Part shown: positions 27,910 through 38,771 of the stretch, piece by piece
Position numbering within the stretch: the first letter of the stretch is position 1
How the letters are laid out: each line of letters opens with the position of its first letter
Made by a program: the position numbers and the translations under genes
The notes under the pieces: generated by a model
What the model was told of the DNA's origin: nothing
Databases searched by the model: none
The model's input: the letters and a program-made list of their open reading frames with translations, nothing else
Source: Nemertoderma westbladi
Lineage: Eukaryota; Xenacoelomorpha; Nemertodermatida; Nemertodermatidae
Assembly (NCBI GenBank): GCA_032718475.1
Contig: JAUCBJ010003667.1
Location: forward strand, 47,501-86,271
Length of the DNA stretch: 38,771 nucleotides
Reading direction: 5' to 3'

Positions 27910-28130
27910 ATAACTTACCTGACTTATCTTAGCGGCCTATTGCCCTGTATAACCAGACTTCTTTTAGTGGCCTATTGCCCTGTATAACTTACCTGCCTTC
28001 TCTTAGCCAGCCTATTGCCCTGTATAACTTACCTGACTTCTCTTAGCGGCCTATTGCCCTGTATAACCAGACTTCTTTTAGTGGCCTATTGCCCTGAATA
28101 ACATACCAGACTTCTCTTAGTGGCCTATTG

Positions 28131-29080
28131 GCCTGTATAACTTACCTGACTTCTCTTAGCGGCCTATTGCCCTGTATAACGTACCAGACTTCTCTTAGCG
28201 GCCTATTGCCCTGTATAACTTACCAGACTTCTCTTAGTGGCCTATTGCCCTGTATAACTTACCTGACTTCTCTTAGCGGCCTATTGCCCTGTATAACGTA
28301 CCAGACTTCTCTTAGCGGCCTATTGCCCTGTATAACTTACCTGACTGATCTTAGTGGCCTATTGCCCTGGATAACTTACATGACTGATCTTAGTGGCCTA
28401 TTGCCCTGTATAACTTACCTGACTGATCTTAGTGGCCTATTGCCCTGTATAACTTACCAGACTTCTATTAGCGGCCTATTGCCCTGTATAACTTACCTGA
28501 CTGATCTTAGTGGCCTATTGCCCTGGATAACTTACATGACTGATCTTAGTGGCCTATTGCCCTGTATAACTTTCCAGACTTATCTTAGTGGCCTATTGCC
28601 CTGTACATCTTACCAGACTTCTCTTAGTGGCCTATTGCCCTGTATAACGTACCTGACTTCTCTTAGCGGCCTATTGCCCTGTATAACTTACCAGACTTCT
28701 CTTAGCGGCCTATTGCCCTGTATAACTTACCTGACTGATCTTAGTGGCCTATTGCCCTGGATAACTTACATGACAGATCTTAGTGGCCTATTGCCCTGTA
28801 TAACTTACCTGACTGATCTTAGTGGCCTATTGCCATGTATAACTTACCAGACTTCTTTTAGCCGGCCTATTGCCCTGTATAACCAGACTTCTTTTAGTGG
28901 CCTATTGCCATGTATAACTTACCAGACTTCTCTTAATGGCCTATTGCCCTGGATAACTTACATGACTGATCTTAGTGGCCTATTGCCCTGTATAACTTAC
29001 CTGACTGATCTTAGTGGCCTATTGCCCTGTATAACTTACCAGACTTCTTTTAGCCGGCATATTGCCCTGTATAACTTACC
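28131..29080. repeat. Array segment duplicated 4.5 kb away
   Basis: The rare GCCTATTGGCCTGTATAA monomer and the run of variants after it recur from 32645 (distance 4,514 bp to the first marker). The second segment, to about 33500, has extra CAG/CTG monomers and lacks some of the trimer repeats. This indicates segment duplication followed by rearrangement inside the array. Confidence 0.75.
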
Positions 29081-30569
29081 TGACTTCTCTTAGCGGCCTA
29101 TTGCCCTGTATAACTTACCAGACTTCTCTTAGCGGCCTATTGCCCTGTATAACTTACCTGACTGATCTTAGTGGCCTATTGCCCTGGATAACTTACATGA
29201 CTGATCTTAGTGGCCTATTGCCCTGTATAACTTACCTGAGTGATCTTAGTGGCCTATTGCCCTGTATAACTTACCAGACTTCTTTTAGCCGGCCTATTGC
29301 CCTGTATAACCAGACTTCTTTTAGTGGCCTATTGCCCTGTATAACTTACCAGACTTCTCTTAGTGGCCTATTGCCCTGTATAACTTACCTGGTTGATCTT
29401 AGTGGCCTATTGCCCTGTATAACTTACCAGACTTCTTTTAGCCGGCCTATTGCCCTGTATAACCAGACTTCTTTTAGTGGCCTATTGCCCTGTATAACTT
29501 ATCTGACTTCTCTTAGACGGCCTATTGCCATGTATAACTTACCAGACTTTCATTTAGTGGCCTATTGCCCTATATAACTTACCAGACTTCTTTTAGTGGC
29601 CTATTGCCCTGTATAACTTACCTGACTGATCTTAGTGGCCTATTGCCCTGTATAACTTACCTGACTGATCTTAGTGGCCTATTGCCTTGTATAACTTACC
29701 AGACTTCTCTTAGTGGCCTATTGCCCTGTATAACTTACCAGACTTCTCTTAGTGGCCTATTGCCCTGTATAAATTACCAGACTTCTCTTAGTGGCATATT
29801 GCCCTGTATAACTAACTTACCAGACTTATCTTAGTGGCCTATTGCCCTGTATAACTTACCTGACTTATCTTAGTGGCCTATTGCCCTGTATAACTTACGA
29901 GACTTCTCTTAGTGGCCTATTGCCCTGTATAGGGTAACTTACCTGACTGATCTTAGTGGCCTATTGCCCTGTATAACTTACCAGACTTATCTTAGTGGCC
30001 TATTGCCCTGTATAACTTACCAGACTTCTTTTAGTGGCCTATTGCCCTGTATAACTTGCCTGCCTTCTCTTAGCCAGCCTATTGCCCTGTATAACTTACC
30101 AGACTTCTCTTAGTGGCCTATTGCCATGTATAACTTACCAGACTTCTTTTAGTGGCCTATTGCCCTGTATAACTTACCTGACTTATCTTAGTGGCCTATT
30201 AATTGCCCTGTATAACTTACCACACTTATTTTAGTGGCCTATTGCCCTGTATAACTTACCAGACTTCTTTTAGTGGCCTATTGCCCTGTATAACTTACCA
30301 GACTTATCTTAGTGGCCTATTGCCATGTATAACTTACCAGACTTCTTTTAGTGGCATATTGCCCTGTATAACTTACCAGACTCCTCTTAGTGGCATATTG
30401 CCCTGTATAACTTACCTGACTTCTCTTAGTGGCATAATGCCCTGTATAACTTACCTGACTTCTCTTAGTGGCCTATTGCCCGGTATAACTTACCAGACTT
30501 CTCTTAGTGGCCTATTGCCCTGTATAACTTACCAGACTTCTTTTAGTGGCCTATTGCCCTGTATAACTT

Positions 30570-31459
30570 ACCAGACTTTTCTTAGTGGCCTATTGCCCTG
30601 TATAACTTACCCGACTTATCTTAGTGGCCTATTGCCCTGTATAACTTACCTGAATTCTCTTAGTGGCCTATTGCCCTGTATAACTTACCAGACTTATTTT
30701 AGTGGCCTATTGCCCTGTATAACTTACCAGACTTCTCTTAGTGGCCTATTGCTCTGTATAACTTACCTGACTTCTCTTAGTGGCCAATTGCCCTGTATAA
30801 CTTACCTGACTTCTCTTAGTGGCCTATTGCCCTGTATAACTTACCAGACTCCTTTTAGTGGCCTATTGCCCTGTATAACTTACCAGACTTCTCTTAGTGG
30901 CCTATTGCCCTGTATAACTTACCAGACTTCTCTTAGCGGCCTATTGCCCTGTATAACTTACCTGAATTCTCTTAGTGGCCTATTGCCCTGTATAACTTAC
31001 CAGACTTCTTTTAGTGGCCTATTGCCCTCTATAACTTACCAGACTTATCTTAGTGGCCTATTGCCCTGTATAACTTACCTGACTTCTCTTAGTGGCCAAT
31101 TGCCCTATATAACTTACCTGACTTATCTTAGTGGCCTATTGCCATGTATAACTTACCAGACTTCTTTTAGTGGCCTATTGCCCTGTATAACTTACCAGAC
31201 TTCTCTTAGTGGCCTATTGCCATGTATAACTTACCAGAATTCTCTTAGCGGCCTATTGCCCTGTATAACTTACCTGACTTATCTTAGTGGCCTATTGCCA
31301 TGTATAACTTACCAGACTTCTTTTAGTGGCCTATTGCCCTGTATAACTTACCAGACTTCTCTTAGTGGCCTATTGCCCTGTATAACTTACCAGAATTCTC
31401 TTAGTGGCCTATTGCCCTGTACGAGACTTCTTTTAGTGGCCTTGCCCTGTATAACTTAG
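30570..31459. repeat. Array segment with an 888-bp direct repeat
   Basis: A distinctive short monomer pair, GTACGAGACTTCTTTTAGTG then GCCTTGCCCTGTATAACTTAGCAGAC, occurs at about 31421 and again at 32309, exactly 888 bp apart. The monomer variants before each match in order. This is a higher-order duplication of about 23 monomers. Confidence 0.75.
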
Positions 31460-34443
31460 CAGACTTCTCTTAGTGGCCTATTGCCCTGTATAACTTACCC
31501 GACTTATCTTAGTGGCCTATTGCCCTGTATAACTTACCTGAATTCTCTTAGTGGCCTATTGCCCTGTATAACTTACCAGACTTCTTTTAGTGGCCTATTG
31601 CCCTGTATAACTTACCAGACTTCTCTTAGTGGCCTATTGCCCTGTATAACTTACCTGACTTCTCTTAGTAGCCAATTGCCCTGTATAACTTACCTGACTT
31701 CTCTTAGTGGCCTATTGCCCTGTATAACTTACCAGACTCCTTTTAGTGGCCTATTGCCCTGTATAACTTACCAGACTTCTCTTAGTGGCCTATTGCCCTG
31801 TATAACTTATCAGACTTCTCTTAGCGGCCTATTGCCCTGTATAACTTACCTGAATTCTCTTAGTGGCCTATTGCCCTGTATAACTTACCAGACTTCTTTT
31901 AGTGGCCTATTGCCCTGTATAACTTACCAGACTTCTCTTAGTGGCCTATTGCCCTGTATAACTTACCTGACTTCTCTTAGTGGCCAATTGCCCTATATAA
32001 CTTACCTGACTTATCTTAGTGGCCTATTGCCATGTATAACTTACCAGACTTCTTTTAGTGGCCTATTGCCCTGTATAACTTACCAGACTTCTCTTAGTGG
32101 CCTATTGCCATGTATAACTTACCAGAATTATCTTAGCGGCCTATTGCCCTGTATAACTTACCTGACTTATCTTAGTGGCCTATTGCCATGTATAACTTAC
32201 CAGACTTCTTTTAGTGGCCTATTGCCCTGTATAACTTACCAGACTTCTCTTAGTGGCATATTGCCCTGTATAACTTACCAGAATTATCTTAGTGGCCTAT
32301 TGCCCTGTACGAGACTTCTTTTAGTGGCCTTGCCCTGTATAACTTAGCAGACTTCTCTTAGTGGCCTATTGCCCTGTATAACTTACCAGACTTCTTTTAG
32401 TGGCCTATTGCCCTGTATAACTTACCTGACTTATCTTAGTGGCATATTAATTGCCCTGTATAACTTACCAGACTTCTCTTAGTGGCCTATTGCCCTGTAT
32501 AACTTACCTGACTTCTCTTAGTGGCCAATTGCCCTATATAACTTACCTGACTTATCTTAGTGGCCTATTGCCCTGTATAACCAGACTTCTTTTAGTGGCC
32601 TATTACCCTGAATAACATACCAGACTTCTCTTAGTGGCCTATTGGCCTGTATAACTTACCTGACTTCTCTTAGCGGCCTATTGCCCTGTATAACGTACCA
32701 GACTTCTCTTAGCGGCCTATTGCCCTGTATAACTTACCAGACTTCTCTTAGTGGCCTATTGCCCTGTATAACTTACCTGACTTCTCTTAGCGGCCTATTG
32801 CCCTGTATAACGTACCAGACTTCTCTTAGCGGCCTATTGCCCTGTATAACTTACCAGACTTCTCTTAGTGGCCTATTGCCCTGTATAACTTACCTGACTT
32901 CTCTTAGCGGCCTATTGCCCTGTATAACGTACCAGACTTCTCTTAGCGGCCTATTGCCCTGTATAACTTACCTGACTGATCTTAGTGGCCTATTGCCCTG
33001 GATAACTTACATGACTGATCTTAGTGGCCTATTGCCCTGTATAACTTACCTGACTGATCTTAGTGGCCTATTGCCCTGTATAACTTACCAGACTTCTCTT
33101 AGCGGCCTATTGCCCTGTATAACTTACCTGACTGATCTTAGTGGCCTATTGCCCTGGATAACTTACATGACTGATCTTAGTGGCCTATTGCCCTGTATAA
33201 CTTTCCAGACTTATCTTAGTGGCCTATTGCCCTGTACATCTTACCAGACTTCTCTTAGTGGCCTATTGCCCTGTATAACGTACCTGACTTCTCTTAGCGG
33301 CCTATTGCCCTGTATAACTTACCAGACTTCTCTTAGCGGCCTATTGCCCTGTATAACTTACCTGACTGATCTTAGTGGCCTATTGCCCTGGATAACTTAC
33401 ATGACAGATCTTAGTGGCCTATTGCCCTGTATAACTTACCTGACTGATCTTAGTGGCCTATTGCCATGTATAACTTACCAGACTTCTTTTAGCCGGCCTA
33501 TTGCCCTGTATAACTTACCTGACTTCTCTTAGTGGCCAATTGCCCTATATAACTTACCTGACTTATCTTAGTGGCCTATTGCCATGTATAACTTACCAGA
33601 CTTCTTTTAGTGGCCTATTGCCCTGTATAACTTACCAGACTTCTCTTAGTGGCCTATTGCCATGTATAACTTACCAGAATTATCTTAGCGGCCTATTGCC
33701 CTGTATAACTTACCTGACTTATCTTAGTGGCCTATTGCCATGTATAACTTACCAGACTTCTTTTAGTGGCCTATTGCCCTGTATAACTTACCAGACTTCT
33801 CTTAGTGGCCTATTGCCCTGTATAACTTACCAGAATGAGAACACGAGAAAGTACATTATTGTATTATACATCTCTATTAGATATACAAAAACCGTCTTTT
33901 ATATATGAGTGAAGGCGATGCTATCAGCAGGGCTCCTATCCCACCGGTGCTCAACAAAATAAAAACGCAGAGGGGTCAAATTAACGTAGCGTATTTTAAG
34001 AGAGAGGGGGTGGGGGGGGGGGGGGGGAGATCGGGACATTTATTGTATATTGAAAATTTTCAAATTTTTTATGATCATGTCCTGCGCCGAAATTGATGGA
34101 GATTTCAAATATACAAGCATTTTTTAAATTGTGTAAGGTAAGGACATTTCATCAGAAAGGATCCCAAGGTAAATAAATATATAAATAAAATTGCCAAAAA
34201 AGGGTTGTTTTATTAGGTATGTTTTTTATTAGGTATGTTTTTGGAATAATGAAATATTTCATTCAATTACAATCATTTTTGACAAAAAAAATTATTAACA
34301 ATTTTCTTAATTGCTTCTTAATAATTTACTATTTCTTAAACAATTCTGACTGAAATCAGTTGAAATTTGTGTATGAAATGGCCGAAGCTCAATTTCAATC
34401 AACATTGCTTGATGGCACTAGATCAAGGCTTGCACTGGATGTA

Positions 34444-35366
34444 CTACTACTACTAGGATCGGCATGCTGCCTTGCAGCTTCATTTTTAAAAATGCTGTGC
34501 CGGCTTGTCGACAAAATTACGCCGCCACAACTCCCTATCACCCATGACATTTGCTAGATCATCCGTATCTTCAAGGCCAGTGTCCTTTAAGATGCGTCTC
34601 AAGAAAGTCATGGGCTGTCCACCATGCTTATACACTCCATGAGGCTGCCAAAGCACAAGATTATGCACTGGCTGGTCCTCACGGCGAAAGCAATGTCCTG
34701 CAAAGCGGAGGCGATTTTGTTCTAGTGTCAAGCTTGGGGGAACCAATGAGACACCTCCAAATTTATATAGTGTCTGGTTGGAGATGTGTGCATTGTACTT
34801 GACACAATGAATCCGGCGTAGCATTCTTATGAATGTGCCATCCAGAGATTTGGTGTCCTCGAACAGTTAGAGACCAGCATGGACTCCCATAGAGGAGTAC
34901 TGGAACTACTGATGCTCTAAATAATCGGACCTTTAATTCTCGGTGACTTCCAAATCCTGGAAAGCCTATTCAAGGCTGCCCATGCCTTTCCCTTACGTAT
35001 TCGAAGGTCCTCACCTGACTTCCGGATCCATGATCCCAGGTAACAGAAGTCGTCCACATGCTCAAGCATACCATCCTTTGAGCTTATGCTAATCCGATCA
35101 GAGACTTGCTGAGGATTTTCAAAGTTAACTGTCAAAATGTTGGTCTTTCTGGATTAATAAAAAGACCAACACTAGAAGCAGCATGTTCAAATTTGCAGCC
35201 GTCGGGCTCCCTCTAGTGATTCTGAGAGTACTCATAAGTCATCAGCAAAGTCTAGATCAGTTAGGTACTTGGCTGGATTCTGGAGCCAGTAGGTGGAGTT
35301 ATCATCACCCCATCATCATTATGATGATCTAAGGACATGCGTAGAACATGCTGCAGAACAACAGCA
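34444..35366 (-). mobile_element. RTE-like LINE with 10-bp TSD (duplicate copy)
   Basis: Copy of 13941-14863 carried by the segmental duplication, not an independent insertion. The same ACTGGATGTA flanks are at 34434-34443 and 35367-35376, and the same frameshifts are present. Confidence 0.85.
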
Positions 35367-36338
35367 ACTGGATGTAACAATAATTTCAACCGAATCATCA
35401 AAAAATTTAACACTGAATAAATACAATATTATACAATATATTATAATAATATTATAATATATTATACAATAATTTGATTAAATCGCCACAGCTATAATTT
35501 CAGTTACAACTTACAAGGTTTATAAATTTCAAGGTTATTAAATGGAAAAATCTTATAATAACGCAATTTTCATGGTATTTGCTCAATAATAGTCGAATAA
35601 CGCAAAAATTTGGAAATAGCGCGACGCGTTAAAATAACGCAGTAGTGGGAGTTCTGGCTATCGGTTTGTGATAAACTAGTTGTAAAAACAGAGATCCACT
35701 ACAGTTTGCCCTTACACACTTGAACTGTCATTTGTAACCCTTCTAACTTGGGCTATTTATGTTAAGTATGACATTTTTAGTTTTACAATACTCTTCTCCT
35801 TCACTAGCCTCGTTGCGCTCGTCCTGTTTTGTCTTAAAATAATTTTCCTAAACGGAGACTAACGACCTTTATAACTATGCAAAGTCTCGAAACTGTCAGA
35901 GTAACTGCTGATTCATGGCAGAGGGATACTCGTATCCACTGTAAACTCGTTGCATTCGTTCCTTTTTTTAACAAACTTCCGATTCTTTCTAAACTTTTAC
36001 CGGACTACATACGAACCAAGTTTCGTTTAATTTCATCAAGGAATAACCAAGTTATTAGCGATAAAATATTTACGACGACGACAGAAAACTCGTTAATGGC
36101 ACCCATATGCTAGGCTTCGCGCACATCGTGGCTCGCCCCACACCTTGGGTATGGCCATGAGTACCCATCGATTTTTTATTTTTTTCGGCTAGAGTTACGT
36201 ATGCAGTCGCATTTGACATTTTGATATTAATTAATGAAATTATGTACTTTTTGCATAGTAATATCACCACTGACTTTATTGCAACATTCATGACCCACTA
36301 TAGTAGGTCATGCAACATTTTTCACAAAAAATATTGTG

Positions 36339-38123
36339 TTCTAGAACATTAGCTAATTGACAAGCTAGTCATTTTTCCAAACATGATTTATTATATAGGC
36401 CTACTGTATTAAATTTTTTTTTGAAATTTCTAAAAATACCGGTACTGCAATTTTGTGTGTATTAGAACAATAGAATCTAATGTAGAACATTAGTAGATAT
36501 GTTTTTATGGTAGCTAGTGTTTTTTTACTCGCTACAGTAGTATTTTTTGTGATTATAAAAAATGTGAAAACATTGATATTTCAGGTTTAAACTATTGCAG
36601 AATTAATGACCAAAAATATTGATAATATTTTATCAGTTTACAATTTTTGCATGGTAACAATGATTTATGTTATAAAGATGTAGCCTAGTTTTTTTTAATT
36701 ACTAGCCATTTTAAATTTTAAAAATGACTAGTTATATGTTCAACAACATTATATTTTTTTTTTTATTTATGTTCTAGAAGAGTGTATAATAATTATATTT
36801 TGTTCTAGAACTTTACAATGTTGCCATGGTAACAATGATTTATGTTATAAATTAATTAAAATATTTATGCTGTACGGAACTGTCACAAAAATAAAAAAAA
36901 ATAAAATATAAAAAATATAGCTAATATTGTGTTCTAGAACACAAAATTTTTATGAAAAATGTTGTGAGGACGTCAACGATGGTAATTTAGTTCAAAATAA
37001 GTCGATTGCCTATATATTTCATAAAAAAAAATTTTTGAAATGCGACTGCAGACGGAACTGTTCCCGTTTTTATAATTTCAAAATATACCGTAGACCTACT
37101 AAGACTAACTATAGCTACAGTAGTAACAAAAAACACTACAAAAAAATAGTAAGTCAGCCAGGCTTCACCGGGCATGGGACCGCCCCTACAGCACGGTCAT
37201 GGGATGGGTGCGGAGGCGGATTTCCTTTGCCATCAGCCGTGGCTCCTCCCACTGCCTGCGTGGCTCTAGGGTAAGGTGGCGCAGCGGGCTGGGGCTCGAG
37301 GATGGGGCGGGTCTCCCGCTCACTACTTGAAATGCGGCCGAACTGTAGTACAGTACTGCCAGGCTGTTTCAGTTTTAATTATTTACATCATTTCACATTT
37401 CCAATAGTAGCTAGGCACCTGATTGTTGACCATATCTGTATAGGTGGTGGGCGTTTATTTACATTTTTGATAATTAAAAGTTTATCCCTCGCTATAAAAA
37501 AAACTATATAGTAAGTACCTTTTAGTAGTACTGTACAAGTGTACATTAGTTACCTTAATGAATAATATAAGATTAAAAAAATATTTTTTTTCATTTGAAA
37601 AAATACTAGCTAGGTAATAAAAAAAATATTAGCTTGATATTTAAAAAACACTAGCTAGGCCTACCATTAAAAAATATCTGCTAATGTTCCAGAACATTCA
37701 CAAATATCAAAAAGACAAAACAATCCCGCAAATTTGCTGTATACATACTATACTAGTACCGCTACATGTTCTAGAACATTATATTTTTTATTTTATTTAT
37801 GTTCTAGTATAGTTAAATAACATTAATATGGTGTTCTACAACTCTACTGTTGCCATAGTAACAATGAATAATGTTTAAAAAGTGTAGTGGTATAAGGAAC
37901 CGTAGCCCTTTTTTTAAAAGGTTATAAATTCCAACCAGCTAATTGTTGATATATTATATTATTGTATAAGTTCTAGAACATTAATTTTATTCTAGAAAAT
38001 GTTTATAAAAAGTTAAAAATAATTCGCAAATATAGCTATTATTTGCAACTATTATGGTCTAGAATGTGTCCCTTATTCGTAAAAAAAAAGTTCTAATAAA
38101 AATAGTTTTTCTTGTTCTAGAAT
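36339..38123. repeat. HSE-like/X-box motif region (duplicate copy)
   Basis: Copy of 15836-17620. X-boxes lie at 36820-36833 and 37849-37862, unchanged. Confidence 0.6.
37158..37363 (+). mobile_element. tRNA-SINE-like GC island (duplicate copy)
   Basis: Copy of 16655-16860. Three of the few substitutions between the duplicates fall in this 200-bp GC-rich block: T/C near 37199, A/G near 37310 and A/C near 37358. Confidence 0.4.
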
Positions 38124-38280
38124 GTTTTTTAAACAATTTTGTCTCTTAACATTTCAATTATTTGTTCTATAACCATTATTATGATACCTCAACATGTTTT
38201 AGAACATTTCAAACAAATCGTTAGAAATTAGCTAGTTTATAAAATGGGGTGTTAGTGGTGTTTGGTAACGTAATGGATTA

Positions 38281-38764
38281 CACCTTAATACCCTTAATAC
38301 AACAACCATTTTTAGGGGGTCGGAGCCCCCCCCCCCCCCCCCCCCCCCTAATTTTTTTCAAATTTAAATAAAATGCTACAAAATTTGGAATGATGGATCG
38401 AATCCTTTTCTTACTGGTGGCCTGGCCGGATTTTCCAATTTCTCGGTTATTCCCATTCATCAAGCCCTTACAAAATGTCTATTAAGCAATGTTTAACCAC
38501 CTCCGTAGACTTTATTTTACGTATTTGAAATGTCGTCTAGATATCATTAGAACCGCCTTCGTCTGTGGATTCCGAATCTGAAACCCGTTGTATGATAATT
38601 AATATTCTAGAATAAAACAACAAAACATCAGAATTATAGCGATTTACCTCTAAGTTTACACATTAGTATTTTGATAATATCTTTACCAATTTTTGGTTAA
38701 ATTTAAAACGGTTTTCAGATTCGGAATCCACAGACGAAGGCGGTTCTAATGATACCTAGACGAC
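38281..38764. mobile_element. Palindromic MITE left part (duplicate copy)
   Basis: Copy of 17778-18261, including the 23-C tract. It is followed directly by TGTAGTA, the start of the LTR, so this copy of the MITE is also occupied by the LTR element. Confidence 0.85.
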
Positions 38765-38771
38765 TGTAGTA

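Larger units (their letters stand above)
27910..33835. repeat. 39-bp satellite array, about 150 monomers
   Basis: Tandem 39-bp monomers made of GGCCTATTGCCCTGTATAAC, then TTACC(A/T)GACT, then T(C/A/T)(C/T)TTAGTG/C. Recurrent variants: CAG/CTG/ATG after TAC; TCT/TAT/GAT before CTTAG; TGT/TGG; AGT/AGC. A few monomers are shortened, for example GTATAACCAGACT (near 27950, 28070, 28880, 29310) and GTACGAGACT. One plus-strand frame stays open over long runs because 39 = 3 x 13. The minus strand of most monomers carries CAGGTAAGT or CTGGTAAGT. The right edge is cut in mid-monomer (CCAGAATGAG) at the junction with the second duplicated block. Confidence 0.95.
33841..38771. repeat. Duplicated block, copy 2
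   Basis: Repeats 13338-18268 at offset 20,503, starting right after the satellite array plus a GAGA filler. It contains every feature of copy 1 up to and including the first 7 bases of the LTR retrotransposon (38765-38771), where the window ends. Confidence 0.9.

Noticed and set aside
28128-31459. Long open frames of 13-residue repeats as protein genes
   Set aside because: They follow from a 39-bp period without a stop. There are no start context, splice sites, signal or non-repeat domain, and nonsynonymous variants are common.
27910-33835. CRISPR-like array
   Set aside because: Monomers are contiguous with no unique spacers and the DNA is eukaryotic. It is a satellite.

Overview
The window looks like AT-rich, TE-rich nuclear DNA from an invertebrate animal. 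Genes have introns with GT/AG junctions. There are no bacterial-style operons, and most of the sequence is repeats. Frequent short palindromes such as TAGGCCTA and the mix of elements suggest a marine invertebrate, perhaps an echinoderm or another non-vertebrate deuterostome. That taxonomic guess is weak.

Layout. 1-4215: a 42-bp GC-rich minisatellite, a TGTAC/T-rich simple repeat, and a 68-bp satellite in two blocks split by about 1.4 kb of LINE debris, including a 5'-truncated LINE copy with a 13-bp target-site duplication. 4216-7978: gene-poor, AT-rich, with one LINE reverse-transcriptase scrap. 7979-11228: a signal-peptide first exon and a terminal exon that together resemble a GM2-activator/ML lipid-binding protein. 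The interval between them holds a Penelope-like remnant, a 767-bp palindromic MITE and an X-box next to a tiny candidate first exon. 12450-13040 (minus): an intact two-membrane-segment protein in one exon. 13338-33840: one 20,503-bp unit whose first 4.93 kb recurs nearly identically at 33841-38771, so the window shows a tandem duplication or an assembly duplicate. The unit contains a TSD-flanked LINE, a region of repeated HSE-like and X-box motifs, a tRNA-SINE-like GC island, a second palindromic MITE, a complete 4.9-kb Ty3/gypsy retrotransposon inserted in that MITE, more LINE/SINE fragments, a terminal exon of an unrecognised cellular gene on the minus strand, and a 5.9-kb array of 39-bp satellite monomers.

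How the parts relate. The retrotransposon (18262-23162) is the best-supported coding object. It has identical 203-bp LTRs, a 5-bp TSD, a tRNA-Trp-like primer site, a gag with a CHCC motif, a GGGAAAC frameshift heptamer directly before the gag stop, and an uninterrupted PR-RT-RNaseH-IN reading frame. These traits fit the CsRn1 clade. The insertions can be ordered: palindromic MITE first, then the LTR element inside it, then duplication of the whole segment, because the second copy already runs into the LTR at the last 7 bases of the window.

The most unusual signal is in the 39-bp array. Most monomers carry, on the plus strand, a 9-base match or near-match to the 5' end of U1 snRNA. A minus-strand transcript would therefore present about 150 consensus 5' splice sites, one every 39 nt. 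The same array keeps a single frame open for up to 418 codons because 39 is a multiple of three; I do not regard that as a protein gene.
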